Origin: Isoetes taiwanensis | Taxonomy: Eukaryota > Streptophyta > Lycopodiopsida > Isoetales > Isoetaceae | Direction of reading: 5' to 3' | Length of the DNA: 64,000 nt | Assembly (NCBI GenBank): GCA_021234155.1 | Contig: JAJEKV010000002.1 | Location: 17,796,041 to 17,860,040 of the forward strand | Program-made: the position numbers and the translations under genes | Shown here: in pieces, positions 49,338 through 61,398 of the stretch | Layout: each line of letters begins with the position of its first letter | How positions within the stretch are numbered: the first letter of the stretch is position 1 | The notes under the pieces: generated by a model | Told to the model about the DNA's origin: nothing | Seen by the model: only the letters and a program-made list of their open reading frames with translations | The model's database searches: none

Positions 49338-49805
49338 TTTTGGCATTCTATCCCAACGCATGGCCTCCAGCTAAACAAAGGGCATTTCATCTTGGTTCCG
49401 GTTGGCTCCTATGGTCGATATGGGAGCGTCGCAGACACCACATCTTTCAGGGCATTTATTCATCTGCACACAGTGTTATTACAGTGGCCCAGAAAAAGAT
49501 ATTGACAGCCTACGAGTGTTCTTCCCTTGACTCAAAACTGGTGGAACGCATCTGGATTCAGTATCTTCGAATTGATTCTTATCATTAGTCTCCTATTCTG
49601 GAGTAAGTACATTGTGCCCCAGGCTCGTGCTCCTGTGGCATCTCTGTGTGCTTACACAGTTAGATGAGACATGTAAATTTTGTACTTTTTCTCTGATTAA
49701 TAAACTTTTTGGCTTTCGTCCTTCCTTCAAAAAAAAAAAGTAGACCAATTGGTCCCGTGGACGATAAAAGTACCTTCCTTCCTTCCTTCCTTCAAAAAAA
49801 AAAAA
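49338..49805 (+). mobile_element. Truncated poly-A LINE with 15-bp target duplication
   Basis: Flanked by perfect ATATTATTTTATAGG (49323-49337 and 49806-49820). Encodes only the LINE C-terminus (WLLWSIWERRRHHIFQG) and a tail ending TTTCGTCCTTCCTTC plus A's. Its tail is interrupted by a second, smaller LINE fragment at about 49740-49790. Confidence 0.92.
49740..49790 (+). mobile_element. Minimal LINE 3'-end insertion in a LINE tail
   Basis: About 50 bp: AGACC-AATT-GGTCC hairpin (49742-49755), CGTGGACGATAAAAGTA, then four CCTT units. It lies between two copies of CCTTCCTTCAAAAAAAAAA, the older LINE's tail, which could be its target duplication. Confidence 0.85.
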
Positions 49806-49820
49806 ATATTATTTTATAGG

Positions 49821-51300
49821 AACAATATACTTTGAGATCTATTTATATGCTCGCGGTTCACAGTATGGTTCACTTTTAAAAAGAGATTTTTTGAAGCTCC
49901 AGCAGGAAGAAAGAGGGCACCCCTCCTTTTCTTCTAATCTGGCACTCCATAATCGAATCTATCTGATCTACTGCTAGCCAAGGATTACATTCTTGGATAT
50001 GAAATTTGTATAAAGACTATTGATTTCTTGGTTCTTGGTCTGCTTCAAGAGGCGGACTCATTGATCCTCACACCACCAACGTAATATTCAGTTCTAATGC
50101 TTCAGGTAAGCATTAGGATCTTCTATAAGAATAATAGAGATTAACAAGCAAGGCTCTTGCGGTGCTTTATCCAAACGGGAAAAAAAAAAACACAACCATT
50201 TGCCATATTACATTACAACCTAAGTTTTTCCACTATAAGCCATTTTCATTTTCATTCCTAAAAATGTTCATTGGACCTTGACCAAATAATCACTTTTTGT
50301 AATTCCTCTCATCAATAACATTTTTTACAAGCCACTTTGGCACCTATTTGACCTCCAAACTAGCTTATTACGAGAATCACTCAATATCAAAATTTTAATA
50401 TTCCCAAAAATTACTCATGACATGCATTTTTGCTTTCCAACATTTAAATACCCAACACTTCTTTCCATCGCCAAATGCCATCTTGCACTTTGAAATCTAG
50501 ATATTAGTATGATATCATGTTAGACAATAGATTAAAGAATAGAGAAATAGATATTAGTATGATATCATGTTAGAGACATGGATTAATATGTATTGTAATA
50601 GAGTTTGTGACTAAAGAAAGCTCTCAATGAGAACCCTACCATTGAAATGACATTTTTTCCTAGATTTGTTTGAATGTCAATTATTATGCAACCATGCCCT
50701 TCTAAGGTGTTCTAAAATAGATAGAAAACTTCTAAGGCGAATTCCACATTATGAATCCCACTTTGAGATACACTATGAGGCATTGTCGTTTGAGAACCTG
50801 TTGGAGATGTTTTTCACCCCAAGTCCAAGGTGACACAGATTCCCTCGCAGTGCATTTAGAAAAGAGAAATGTTCACGTAATGCATTTAGAAAAGAGAAAT
50901 GTTCGCGACGGCCTTGGCCGCCGCGATAAATTTCTTGTTTAAAATAAGCAATAGAATAACTTGCTCGAAGTCAAGAAATAACATGTAACGCCAAACCCCT
51001 ATACCCCTAGCTGAAAAGCAAGTGTTTAACAATTATACCCCCCTTAACCTTAGGGGCACTGCCCTCACATGCAATATTTCCTGAAGGCGTTGTTTGCAGA
51101 TATGGTGCATCTCTTGTAGTGAATGCTTAACTTTTTTTGTCATCCAATCCCTAGCCCCTGTTTGGAGGGGCATAGCATGGAATTTGTACTGCTCAAGCTC
51201 ATGTGCAAGAATGTTTTAGGAAATCTGAGAAAAGATTAAGCCAGATAAGGAATGCCTCCTTTGTTGACAACTTGCTATAAAAAATATGGATATACATGAG
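49821..51300. other. Intergenic with small duplications
   Basis: AT-rich, no gene. AGATATTAGTATGATATCAT recurs about 48 bp apart (about 50499 and 50547), and ATGCATTTAGAAAAGAGAAA is tandemly doubled at about 50850-50910. Confidence 0.45.
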
Positions 51301-51305
51301 ATCCT

Positions 51306-53425
51306 TCATGAAGGATCTGAAGGCAACCTTCTAGAAGCCTTTCGCCTCCAAAATATTGAGAAGATTGATTTTTGTTGATCCATTGGACTTTGTCCACATA
51401 ACCAATTGTATTGAGCAAAAGTCTCATCAGCAAGTGGCTCAAGAAATTCAGACTTCATCATAATATCAATGGGGGGCAACCCCATATCTATATTTGTATC
51501 ATTTGTTGCGGCAGTGCTCTTAACTATTGTTGCCTTTTGCCTTTCTCGCAGAATCGGGCCGGATTCTCTGATGTTGCAGAAAAGTCAATATTATCGCTCG
51601 AATCTTTGAAGGCGTTTAAAGGAGAAGAACCTGCAAAAGCTCCTTGTTCAAATGACAGATTCCTTGGTGGCTGCAGACAAAAGTCAAGCCACTGAGAAAC
51701 CAAGGGTGAAGGTCCTCTAAAACGTCCTCCAATCTTAGGATTCTTAATGCTTGTTGCTGCAGGTATTGCCTGGAAAAAGTAACTGCTTTATCTTAACCAA
51801 AGTCAAGTTGAATATGTGAAACATTTGTTCTGATTCAGTTTGCAAATGCACTTACCCATATGTCAGCCCAAAGACTTGTTCCTGATGCTGGAGCTATGGC
51901 TTGAATATTTGGTGTAAAAGCCCATGAAACGATATTACATCCTTTGGACCATCCCTCGCCACCAACACATCTCCAGCTCCCAATGCCTTGAGATAGTTGA
52001 CACTATCAAATACGGCGCATCTTTAGAACATGAACATATTCCACGTTTAGTTGGATTCACAAAATAGTATTTAAGGCGATTCACGTAATTGCCACGCTTT
52101 TGCAAGTCTATGAATTTTTGTTTCCACGGCTTCCCTTCCACCCACAATTTCCTGTTGAAATCTTTAGTGTTGAATGAGGCACCTATAGACTTCAATACCA
52201 TGCCAATGACTTCTCTCGTCGAATCAACCATAGACACCTTTCAAAGCAAGTTCGGGTCTCCATAGATCCGCCTTGATCATCACCGTTAAACTCGTAGATT
52301 ACTAATGATTATATTTGATAAACTGGTGCAGCAATAAATACCTCAATCTTTTCTAAACCAATCTTAGCAAGTTTGTCTTTCCTATATGCCACAACAAGGC
52401 AACGATATCGATATGGGGCACCCCATAGTTTTCCTTCGCTTGAGAAACAAACCTCTACCATCTCTTTTTTAAAACAACCTGCAGCAATATCTCTAAGCTG
52501 AAAATGTAGAGGAAGAACTACTCATGCAGATAAGCATTACAAATATATTTCTTTGAAGGGAAGGAACAGCAATAATGCCCGCCATCTTGGATCAAGCCGA
52601 TTCAACCGGTCATTCTCGGCACGCTTATCATCGAAAGTGGCACTATTAGGCCTTTTGAAATGGCAATACCAAGCCATGAGTCTCCAATTGTCACAAGGTC
52701 ACCGCTATTGTTGAATGTTTCGACACTTTTCCTGTTTCCAATGCCGATAACAACTCTCTATAAATTTTGTCCAAGCTTCCCCGAATTCACCGCTAGCTTC
52801 ATACGCCTACCTTGAGAAAGTATAAACTCCTGTAAATAATGTTTGTTATACCATCCCAATTATTATCTATCATGTTATTATAGTAAGAATATGGTTAGTC
52901 TAAAAAGCAGAATTCCTTAGACAATTTAACTTCTCCAAAGAAGCTATCACTAAATCTGACGCACTAGAAACTGGTGTAAATTAACGTGCTTCTTCTAGCT
53001 GTTTCAAGATTCAGAACGGTCCATAACCAACCAGTAATCTATGAATTTTATAGCAAAATTTTTGTAGTGGGTCCTATTTTTGGTCATCTTTGTAAAATAC
53101 CTTATCCTTCTTTTCTTCAAAACGTTATGTGCCTACTGGCTCCTATAACTATCTAGCATGATAAAAGGTAAAAAGGTTAATCTGTGACAGTTATGACAAT
53201 GCATGGAGCCAAGGTCTGCCAGAATGCCGTGTGCCGTTATAAGCGCAGCAAGCACTACTAGCAAAAACTTTTAATAAAGACTTAGATCTGGATAAGTTTG
53301 GCCTCCTTTCCGAGTAGATTTTAAGAATGCTGTCAAACATCTATTCCCTTTAGAAAGTGAACAAATCCTTACCTTTAGCCAAATAGGTGGCACTGAACCC
53401 CGAAGGGCAACAATTTTTAGAGGAA
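51306..53425 (-). pseudogene. Putrescine-binding (PotD-like) protein pseudogene
   Basis: Intron-containing relic of the plant gene family related to bacterial spermidine/putrescine-binding PotD (as in Arabidopsis At1g31410; recalled, not searched). Exons read on the minus strand: 53373-53425 (VALRGSVPPIWLK), 52568-52829 (EFILSQGRRMKLAV, YRELLSALETGKVSK, TIGDSWLGIAISKGLIVPL, RLNRLDPRWRALL), 52342-52497 (GKLWGAPYRYRCLVVAYRKD, intact), 51856-52271 (DLWRPELA, MVDSTREVIGMVLKSIGASF, FDSVNYLKALGAGD, PASGTSLWADIW), about 51524-51769 (RGPSPLVSQWLDFCLQPP) and 51306 to about 51474 (SEFLEPLADETFAQYNWLC, ending TGA). Several splice sites look good (GTAAGG, GTAAGT, TTTTCAG). At least five frame changes within exons, with stops, make a functional protein unlikely. 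Retained introns show it was not retroposed. The N-terminal transit region was not found. Confidence 0.85.
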
Positions 53426-53429
53426 CTGT

Positions 53430-53980
53430 TAGTGCATATGGGCAACAATTTATGCAACTATAGCATTACTCAATTCCTGGACAACGTTAGTATTAGATGT
53501 AGACGCAATATGGACAAGTATTCTGGCAAGCACTTTCTAGAATTGTGCAACAGATACTTACTGATGAGCAGAGGAAAGCAGAACAATCAGGAATTCTATT
53601 TGGCTATATGTCAATTGCAGGACAGATCTAAAAAACTGTGACCATCTAGATTTGGTTCCTGACTTTGTTTATTCCCAGTGCACCATGTTAAAATATTGAG
53701 CTCGACATAGCCGTATCAGATGATGCCCATCTTTGAAATCTAAGTACAGAGATAGTCTAGATGATCACAGCCTGATCCATGACTACACAACACATTTAAC
53801 ACTATTACTTGTAATCATGTCTAGAAAGTACTTTGACAGCTCCATCGTGATATTCATAGAAGATAGGCTGTCTTAATAGATCTACAGTTTATATGAAGGC
53901 ATCTGGCTGGTTCTCGTTGAACGCATAACATAAACATGGAAGTCATCATCCTGCCAAGTAATAATGACATACACATTGAA
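53430..53980. other. Intergenic, nothing recognised
   Basis: Might contain a decayed upstream exon of the PotD-like pseudogene, but I cannot identify one. Confidence 0.35.
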
Positions 53981-56900
53981 GAATAGAATAGAATAGAATA
54001 TGATTTTATCGTCCACGGAGACCAACTGGCCTATGGGACCCAAGTACAAAGAGAGAGCAGCAGGCGTATTACTACCAGGATTAAAAAACCCCGCCCCAAA
54101 GGGTTTTCGGGGGAAAAACCTTAGTAGCAATAAGGATGCTGACATACTGCAGAGTTATATACATAATCACAAGTACAGCTGAGGTTAATGTCGGACAGGG
54201 GGGTATAACTGAGTCCGCGTATCCATTACCTCCCGGAGATACGATCCCAACAAGCCTACAGAGGCCGTGCTCAGTAGCTCATGCAAGGCCTGATGGGGCA
54301 CAACTAACCGAGCATACCGAGCCCGGATATGCTCGTACGCCGGACAAGCCTGAAGGGCGTGACTTTCATCCTCAATGGCGCCCCTGCTGGACAAAGATCG
54401 ACTGCACTCTGCCCTCACGCTGCCCCGAATCCATCTCCTGTCTCACGCGGGAGGTGGTGTGCACTGTCTTGAATGGAAGCAATCACCCTGCGCTTTTTCA
54501 TGGGTAGATGGGGCGCAGGTAGTGGTGTGGGCCCCTCGTGAGCATGGGATTAACCTGCTGTCGATAATTTGCCACCTTGACATGTGACAGGGCCTCTGCA
54601 TCCCAAAGCTTGGCCATGATGCAAGCATCCAAGCACCGCTTCAAAGGGGCAGCGTTCCTTCGGTGTATGCACCGGGTCCACATCCGTGTGCCTGCACATT
54701 CCATAGCGAGAACCACCGGGCTTGCTTGTCTTTCCAAAGAAGCTTTGAGTCGACAAGCGGGCCCATCGCCATCGCCAAAGCAAGGTTGGGCAGCCGAAGC
54801 TTCATCCATAGCCACCACCTTCCGGAAGTAAATAATGTGACGTTCAAAGCAGCCCCTCAGAATGGAAGGAAGCCCTGTCTCAGGAGCAAGATCCGATATG
54901 GGACCGTGGATTTCACTCCCAGTGCCGGGCCAAGAAGGCCTCTGTCACACTGCTCTAGATCGTTCCAAGTGGTGAGGGATATCACTGGCCCCCCACACTT
55001 CTGCCCCCCATAGAGGAGGACCGGTTCAACCAAGGCCTCGAACAAGTGTGCCTGGTGAACCCATGCATACCGCTTTGTGATTGTTGTTTTGCATTGCATA
55101 CTGAGGGCTTTCCAAATTTACAAAGTGACCCATAACCCGATGGATGCATCCCAAAGTGTGTGGTAGTAGAAAACTCAATGCCCAAATACTTATAAGATCG
55201 AGCCACCTCCACTACCGCCCCGGTAAGTGAATGAGGGAAGGCGTGGGTGCCGGATGATGGGACCAGCAAAGCACCTTTGTCTTGGCCAAGTTAACTCTCA
55301 TGTCGGTGAATTGGCGAAAAGTGTCCAAAGCATCCGGTGGCGTTGCATGTCCTCCGGGGTATATGCGAGCAGGTCAACATCATCGGCGATATATGAGTTG
55401 CCGGATTATGTGGTGCATCAACGCTGGCCTCCCGGTGCTCGGCTAGCCATTCTTCTAGCTGGACAATGTACAAGCCAAGAGCGCCGGGGATAGAGGGCAG
55501 CCCCGGCGCACCCCAATGCTACTAACGACGGGCTCCCGACAAGCAGGAGACGACCGAGCAAGCCTCAGATAGTCTCAGATATAGCATTACGCAAGTCGAC
55601 GGGGTCCCTAGTTGTCTCAATCTGTCCCACAACTTATCCCGAGGCATCGTGTCAAAAGCCTTTGCGAAATCCACAAAGCAACAAAGACAGATCAAGGCCG
55701 ATTCCGGCTATCCTCTATGAGTGTTCGCAGAGTGAAGATATGGTCAATAGTAGAATGCCGGGGGCGGAAGCCTGCCTGCGTGAGAGCCCGCACTTCTCCA
55801 TCCTCTGCCCAAAGTGTCAATCGCCGCTCAAGAATCCCAAGCAACTTGGCAAAGACGTAACCGACCATAATGGGTACGATAGTTGGTCGGGCTATGGGGG
55901 TCCCCCGCTTTGTATATGGGCACAACTCTACCGGTAGTCCAAGGCGGGGAAGCCTTCTTGCAATGCCCCTCGTTGAAGAGTCTTTGGAGAACCGGTACCA
56001 TTGGGGGCCCGCCCACGGAGAAGCTCACCGCAGATACCATCCAAATCACCGCTTTCCCTTTAGATTGGAGGCGTTGCAGGGCCCATTATGACATCCCCAA
56101 GAATGACCGCCGATAGGCTAGGCTCATGGAGGTACTGGTGCCCGGCTTCCCATTGGGTCATACATACCGCCGCAAGTATCTCACCCATTATTCCGGGGTA
56201 ATATTTCCCGTGGTAATGTGTGGGCTTACTCAAGACCTTTCTCCGTAAGGCCCTAGGGTGGCGATCTAGGAGACCAAACATCTCATGCTGAGTTCGCAAG
56301 GTACCCGGCTTTCTTGGTCTTGAGGAAGGAGCGGTATTGACGGACGGCTCGCGACGGACGAATGGTGGGGTCCAAAGACTTGGCGGAGCCATCGTTTCAA
56401 CTCCCGACATTCGCCATCGAACCAAAGGATTGCGGGGAAGGTGGTTGCAGTCCCCGTGGATCGCCGAGAACGGCCTCTCCCAAAGCATCCGCCCCTACCC
56501 TCGGCGAGCTGGTTTAGCCGGGCCGCCTGGCCGTTGAAGTGTGGGGAGTTGCAAAGACTTCTCCGCAGCTCATGCTCAAGCATCCTCGCATAGACCCGCC
56601 GCATGATCATAGTCCGTGACGCAACCGTGGTACATGGGGTGTTGGGGCAATGGGTGCTCGGTTGGCCGCCAATCCATTCGCAAGAACAGGGCTGATGGTC
56701 GGGAGTCTACTTCCTCGCCCCGCCCACCGCCCCACATCGGCGCAGTGATCAAGTGTAGGCATTGCTCGCCCCGCTAGCACGTAATCCACCACACCGGGTG
56801 CCCCCTGGTTCTCCCGTCTACAAGTGAAGCGGCCGAGGGACGGCCATTGTGCCGACCCATTGCAAATGGCTGTGTCAAAGATATCGCCAAAGAACAAAGA

Positions 56901-59120
56901 AATGGCACGGGCCATACCGCGGTCACCGGTGTCATCCGACGCCTTTGGCCAAACCATCTCTCGGGTCCATTTGCAACACATCCTCGCCTAGAGGTGCGAA
57001 TTTTGGGATCCGCTCGCCTGCGGCGGCGATTGAAATCTCCAAGCAACATGACCTTGCCCAATTGTTCAGACTGGCCAGATGTCATCATATAGATCGACAT
57101 AGGGTTCCCTTCATCCACATCCAAATGCGTGTGGTAAAAGTTGCTCTCAAAGATGTGGGAAGTAGCAAGCCGCCACAAAGAGAGGGTGCCATCGCCGCTC
57201 GCACTCGCACCCACGTGTATCTGTTGTGCCTGCCCGCCTTGCAATGTGGAGACCGATTGGGCCAAGGTCGCCCGGTAGTAACACGCAATTCCTCCGTGTC
57301 CTTGTTTCCTGCACTCATTGAAGACGGAGTAGCGCTGGTATCCCTGGCAAATCGTAGCCTCAGGTGACAAAGATGTTCCCATGTTTCCATGAGGAAGATA
57401 AGGTCCATGTCCATGGCGAATTTTAATTGAGATTGTCCCCTTCGCCATGGAAAGCCACGGCAATTGAGGATACCACGCCGAGGCACGATCCCTATTTAGT
57501 GGCATGCATCGCCACTTCAGTCCGGTGGTAGTGGTGGTCCTGTGGGGAGCGGAAGATGTGGATGCTCAGGCCGGAGCCCCTCGAGGGGACTCGAGGGGCC
57601 GGAGTGCTCGTGATCCCCTGTTTGGTCGCTCAATTCCTCGCAGATCCTTCCCGGACCAGCCCCCGCCCCTCCATGTCTCAAGGGGTAGCCCTCGACTTTG
57701 GCCAGCCTCACGCTTTCGGGGTCTTTGTCAGGCCGGGTCAAGTCCCTGGCCAACGTCTGAGCCGCCCCTTCAACTTCCGCCCCGATGCGGGATGGCCACC
57801 CGCCTCGCACGCTCTCAATCGTGAAGATGACCACCCGGGGGCATCGGTGGCCAATTCCATGACGACTCGCCTTTCCAATGGTCACAGTGTTTGGGAACAT
57901 CATCCGGTCCAATCCGTGGTGTCCGAGTCGGGGAAGTGAGATGTTCTCCCCTCCTCCGCCGCCTCGACTACCACATTGCGGCTCCTCGCCTCTGTTCTCG
58001 GAGTTCGGGCGGGGCCGCACTGTGTGTTGGTTGAGGTGGGTGAGGCATAGGATGTGGCCGGGCGCCGGGTGGTGGCGCCCGGCGTGATCCGATGTGTCCG
58101 CAAAGATGTGTTCCGTGTTGACGCCCTGTAGGTTGGTGGGTTCGCGGGGTTGGTGTGTTCTTTGTCAGAAGTTTCGTTTCTCCTGAGTCCGGAGCTCGGC
58201 TCCCGCAGACATTGTCATGTCTTGCCATCTCCCGCGTGCAATGGCAGAGTTGCTCATGTGCTCGCAAGCATGGAGGCCCTTGCCTTGTCTGGCAGCGGCC
58301 GCCAAGCTCTGTAGCTCCGATCTCGTGCTAAATCCTTACTCCGGGGCTCGATTACGCTTTTGGCTAGCTTCCAAAGCGACACGGAATCCCTTGTCTCACG
58401 GTGGCGGCCTCGCGGCCTCAATACGGAGGGGCGGCACAGGCTTCCGTGCCATGGCCTTAGCCTCCTCAATCACCGGCACGGATCCGGTGGCGAGGTTACA
58501 GTGTCTCTGCTCTACCCGGTTCATGTCTGGCGTCCCGGCTTCCATAGTCTGCCAACACGGTGTCTACAGCCCTCTCATATCGCAAGCTCCTGGCGGTATT
58601 TTGTCTGTCAAAATTGTAGCAAGTGGATGCTATCATCACTTTTGTCGTGCAGCGATCCTCCAATTCTGTGATTAGCCGCGTTTTTACGGCACCAATGCGC
58701 AAGAACATCCGAGATGTTATGTTCTCCACCACCTGTCGGGAGGCACGCAAGGCGTGCCTTTGTTGGCCTCAACCCTCATTTGGATCACGCTCCAAGGTTC
58801 GACCGACCGCGATTGCTCGTGGTGGCCCGCCTGGCCGGGTCGACCGGGCCTTGGCTCGGGCCTCCCTCTTCATGGAAGACGCTCTCCCCCGCCTGAGGCC
58901 TCTTCCTTGGTGGCCCCGCTTCATGGTCTTCCTGCAGGGCTCTACTCAAGGTGGGGGTCAACCGGGTGGTTGGTGTGTTTGGGCCTTCCTGTGATGGGTT
59001 GGTGTGGTCTCGAGGTAGCTCACCAACCAAGTGTGGGTCCACACACGGACTGTGGTTCGTGGGCCATGACTTGGGGTATGACTTGGGCGACGACTCCACG
59101 GATATCGGTGTGTACCGGCC
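53981..59120 (-). mobile_element. GC-rich LINE, copy B, degenerate but near full length
   Basis: Minus strand. From 5' to 3': ORF1 remains (about 57520-58900, ending with the RRM-like block ARDLTRPDKDPESVRLAKV); an endonuclease from about 57480 (LNCRGFPWRRG, FLMETWEHL, YVDLYDDIW, APGVVDYVLAGRA near 56790); an RT with IMVGYVFAKLLGILERRL near 55850 and HSTIDHIFTLRTLIEDSRN near 55720; an RT active site reading IADDVDLLAY near 55380 with both Asp kept; YKYLGIEFST near 55180; LTTWNDLEQCDRGL near 54960; and a C-terminal finger (IEDESHALQACPAY) near 54340. The 3' UTR carries hairpins at 54085-54107 and 54019-54032 and ends in three to four GAATA units. Frameshifts interrupt every domain. The 5' end is approximate. 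Confidence 0.88.
54019..54032 (-). promoter_or_regulatory. Conserved LINE 3'-terminal hairpin (copy B)
   Basis: Sense strand AGGCC-AGTT-GGTCT. The middle pair is G-U in RNA; on the opposite strand the same site would be an A-C mismatch, so pairing is kept only in the element's own transcript. Confidence 0.72.
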
Positions 59121-59880
59121 GCCACAAAAACCCTAGCACACAGCCCGGAAAAGTGCAGATTTGAGCACCGAAACAAAGACAAGGATGCAGGTATCATACA
59201 CCGTTGGAAAGCTCTCTGAACCAGCTTTCCAACAAGCCCAAGCACATGAAAATCTGACGCAGGATGTGAGAGACAGTCCGTCGAAGTGTATACCGATTGC
59301 CACAGAAACCCTAGCACACAGCCCGAAAAAGTGCCAATTTGAGCACAGAAACAAAGCCAAGCATGCAGGTACCATACACCGTTGGAAAGATTGGAAAGAT
59401 CTCTGAACCAGCTTTCCAACAAGCCCAAGCACATGAAAATCTGACACCGGATGCGAGAGATATGACCGATCAAAATTCTGCCGCAAGACGAGACCAATCG
59501 AATACTTACTAAAACATATGCCAATCCCTATATTGGTGTCGGACTTTCATCAACAACACCATCAGGGACTAGGGTATGAATTAGTAAAACATTCTCGTAA
59601 CCTTCAATAAGAGTACAACACACACTTTTCAACACCGCGTGGCCAAGGCCAACAACGGCATCAGGCGAGGGCTATACTTCTCAAAGAAGGAAGAAGAAGG
59701 GCTGCCACAAAAACCCTAGCACCCAGCCCGGAAAACAGCAGATTTGAGCACCGAAACAAAGACAAGCATGCAGCTATCATACACCATTGGAAAGCTCTCT
59801 GAACCAGCTTTCCAACAAGCCCAAGTACATGAAAATCTGACACCGGATGTGAGAGATACAGTCCGTCGAAGTGTCTATAG
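59118..59880. repeat. Three-copy repeat of about 175 bp with internal hairpin
   Basis: Copies at about 59118-59285, 59300-59470 and 59700-59875. Each runs CCACAAAAACCCTAGCAC, CAGCCCGG/A, TTTGAGCAC, and then TTGGAAAGCT...AGCTTTCCAACAAGCCCAAG, which folds into a hairpin. The first copy abuts the 5' side of the GC-rich LINE. Possibly 5' leader or LTR-derived sequence; unassigned. Confidence 0.85.
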
Positions 59881-61398
59881 TCCGTCAACAGTAGCAAAAT
59901 TTAATTAAGGAACGAAAATAGGATGTACATTTTAAAGGACAGAGAACATCATATTCCTGTCCTCCAGTTCCCATATATGCTAACTATTGAGAGAGAAAAA
60001 TTCAGATCGTACCCTAGTATGGCAGAAAACAAGAACGTTGCTTCTTTGTTGGAGACTCTGCTTATCAATGAGCTCTGTAATCATGGCCTAGAACCAGAAT
60101 CACCAACACTTTGGCAAAGTCTTCTTAGTAAATGCATCACCGTTTTGTTGTTTTAACAAAAATGGTTCCCATTTCATATCATTGATTTGGAAACATGATC
60201 TTATAGGCACTGTTATTGACAAGCAAAACTTAATAGAGTATAAACCTCATATATGTTTCAAACCTTATATCAGTAACCTAGAATTAAAAAAAAAAACAAA
60301 CACTTCTAATGCTCATCTATTGTCTTTGAAATGCCAGAGAAAGGCTTGAGGATCAAGATCAGGTAAGGAGCATTTCCATGGTTGCCATCGCCACCTAACA
60401 TGCACCTGCATAACCTTCTGCCACTGGATTGCAGAAAAGAGCTTTGTAGAATAAGAACACGCCCCCCATAACCAATGGTTCAAAATGGTCGGAATGGCAA
60501 AACGAAGGGCAAACGTGCGAAAAACCTTTTGTGAGAGGGAAAAATAAGATGCGTTTCAGACTGAGATTGCAAAAAGCCATAGACGCTCACCTCTAGGAAG
60601 AAGGCCTAATGAAAATCCTTTGCCGGAGAGAAATATCAACCCTAACTTGTTATTGAATATGAAGCTGATTGCAGGATCATGAAATCTCTCATTCAGACGT
60701 TTCAACAAGTTGCAGCTGTCAGCGGAATCTTGGAATGCAAGAACGGTGCTTCAAGTTGAAGCCAAAGGGCTTCTTGCATGGGCTTTCTTCCTATTACACA
60801 ACGTCAGAACGCCGGCACGACGCGGGCATAACTTCCCACGCTCCTATGACCACCTGGAATTTTGACGAATTTTCACGATCGTAGATGAAATCAGACGGTT
60901 GAAATAGCATCCACTTGCACAAAAATCCCAATTGGCGGCAACGTGGACACTCTAAAATTGCTTCACAGTGTCCACTTGCGTTTGTGCAAACGTGCTAAAA
61001 AAAAGAAAAAAACCCAACCTGGACTAGTAAACCTAGACCAGAGATCTGCCTCAGTCAATCCCTTGGCAGTATTAGCATCCTACTACCAGTATGAGCATTT
61101 CTGGCATAATATCCTTTTACCTATATTTCCTTAATTATTCATAATAGTTTCAGCCAATATACCATTTTTACATCCATGAAATGATAATAGAATCATATAT
61201 AATTTCAACATCACTGTAAGTAGCAATTCAAACTTGACAATTGTAGTATATATGAGAACGAAAAACAATGATCAACATTTATTGCAGCTTAAGCCATTTG
61301 TCAATAGCACATTTGTGTCTATAAATTGATTACATATCCATTTTGATCAGCTTTTAACTGTTACTAACTTATAAGAACCCATTAAGTATGAAGAAAAC
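59881..61398. other. Intergenic, nothing recognised
   Basis: AT-rich. A 77-codon plus-strand frame at 59923-60156 has no recognised motif and I do not call it a gene. Confidence 0.4.
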
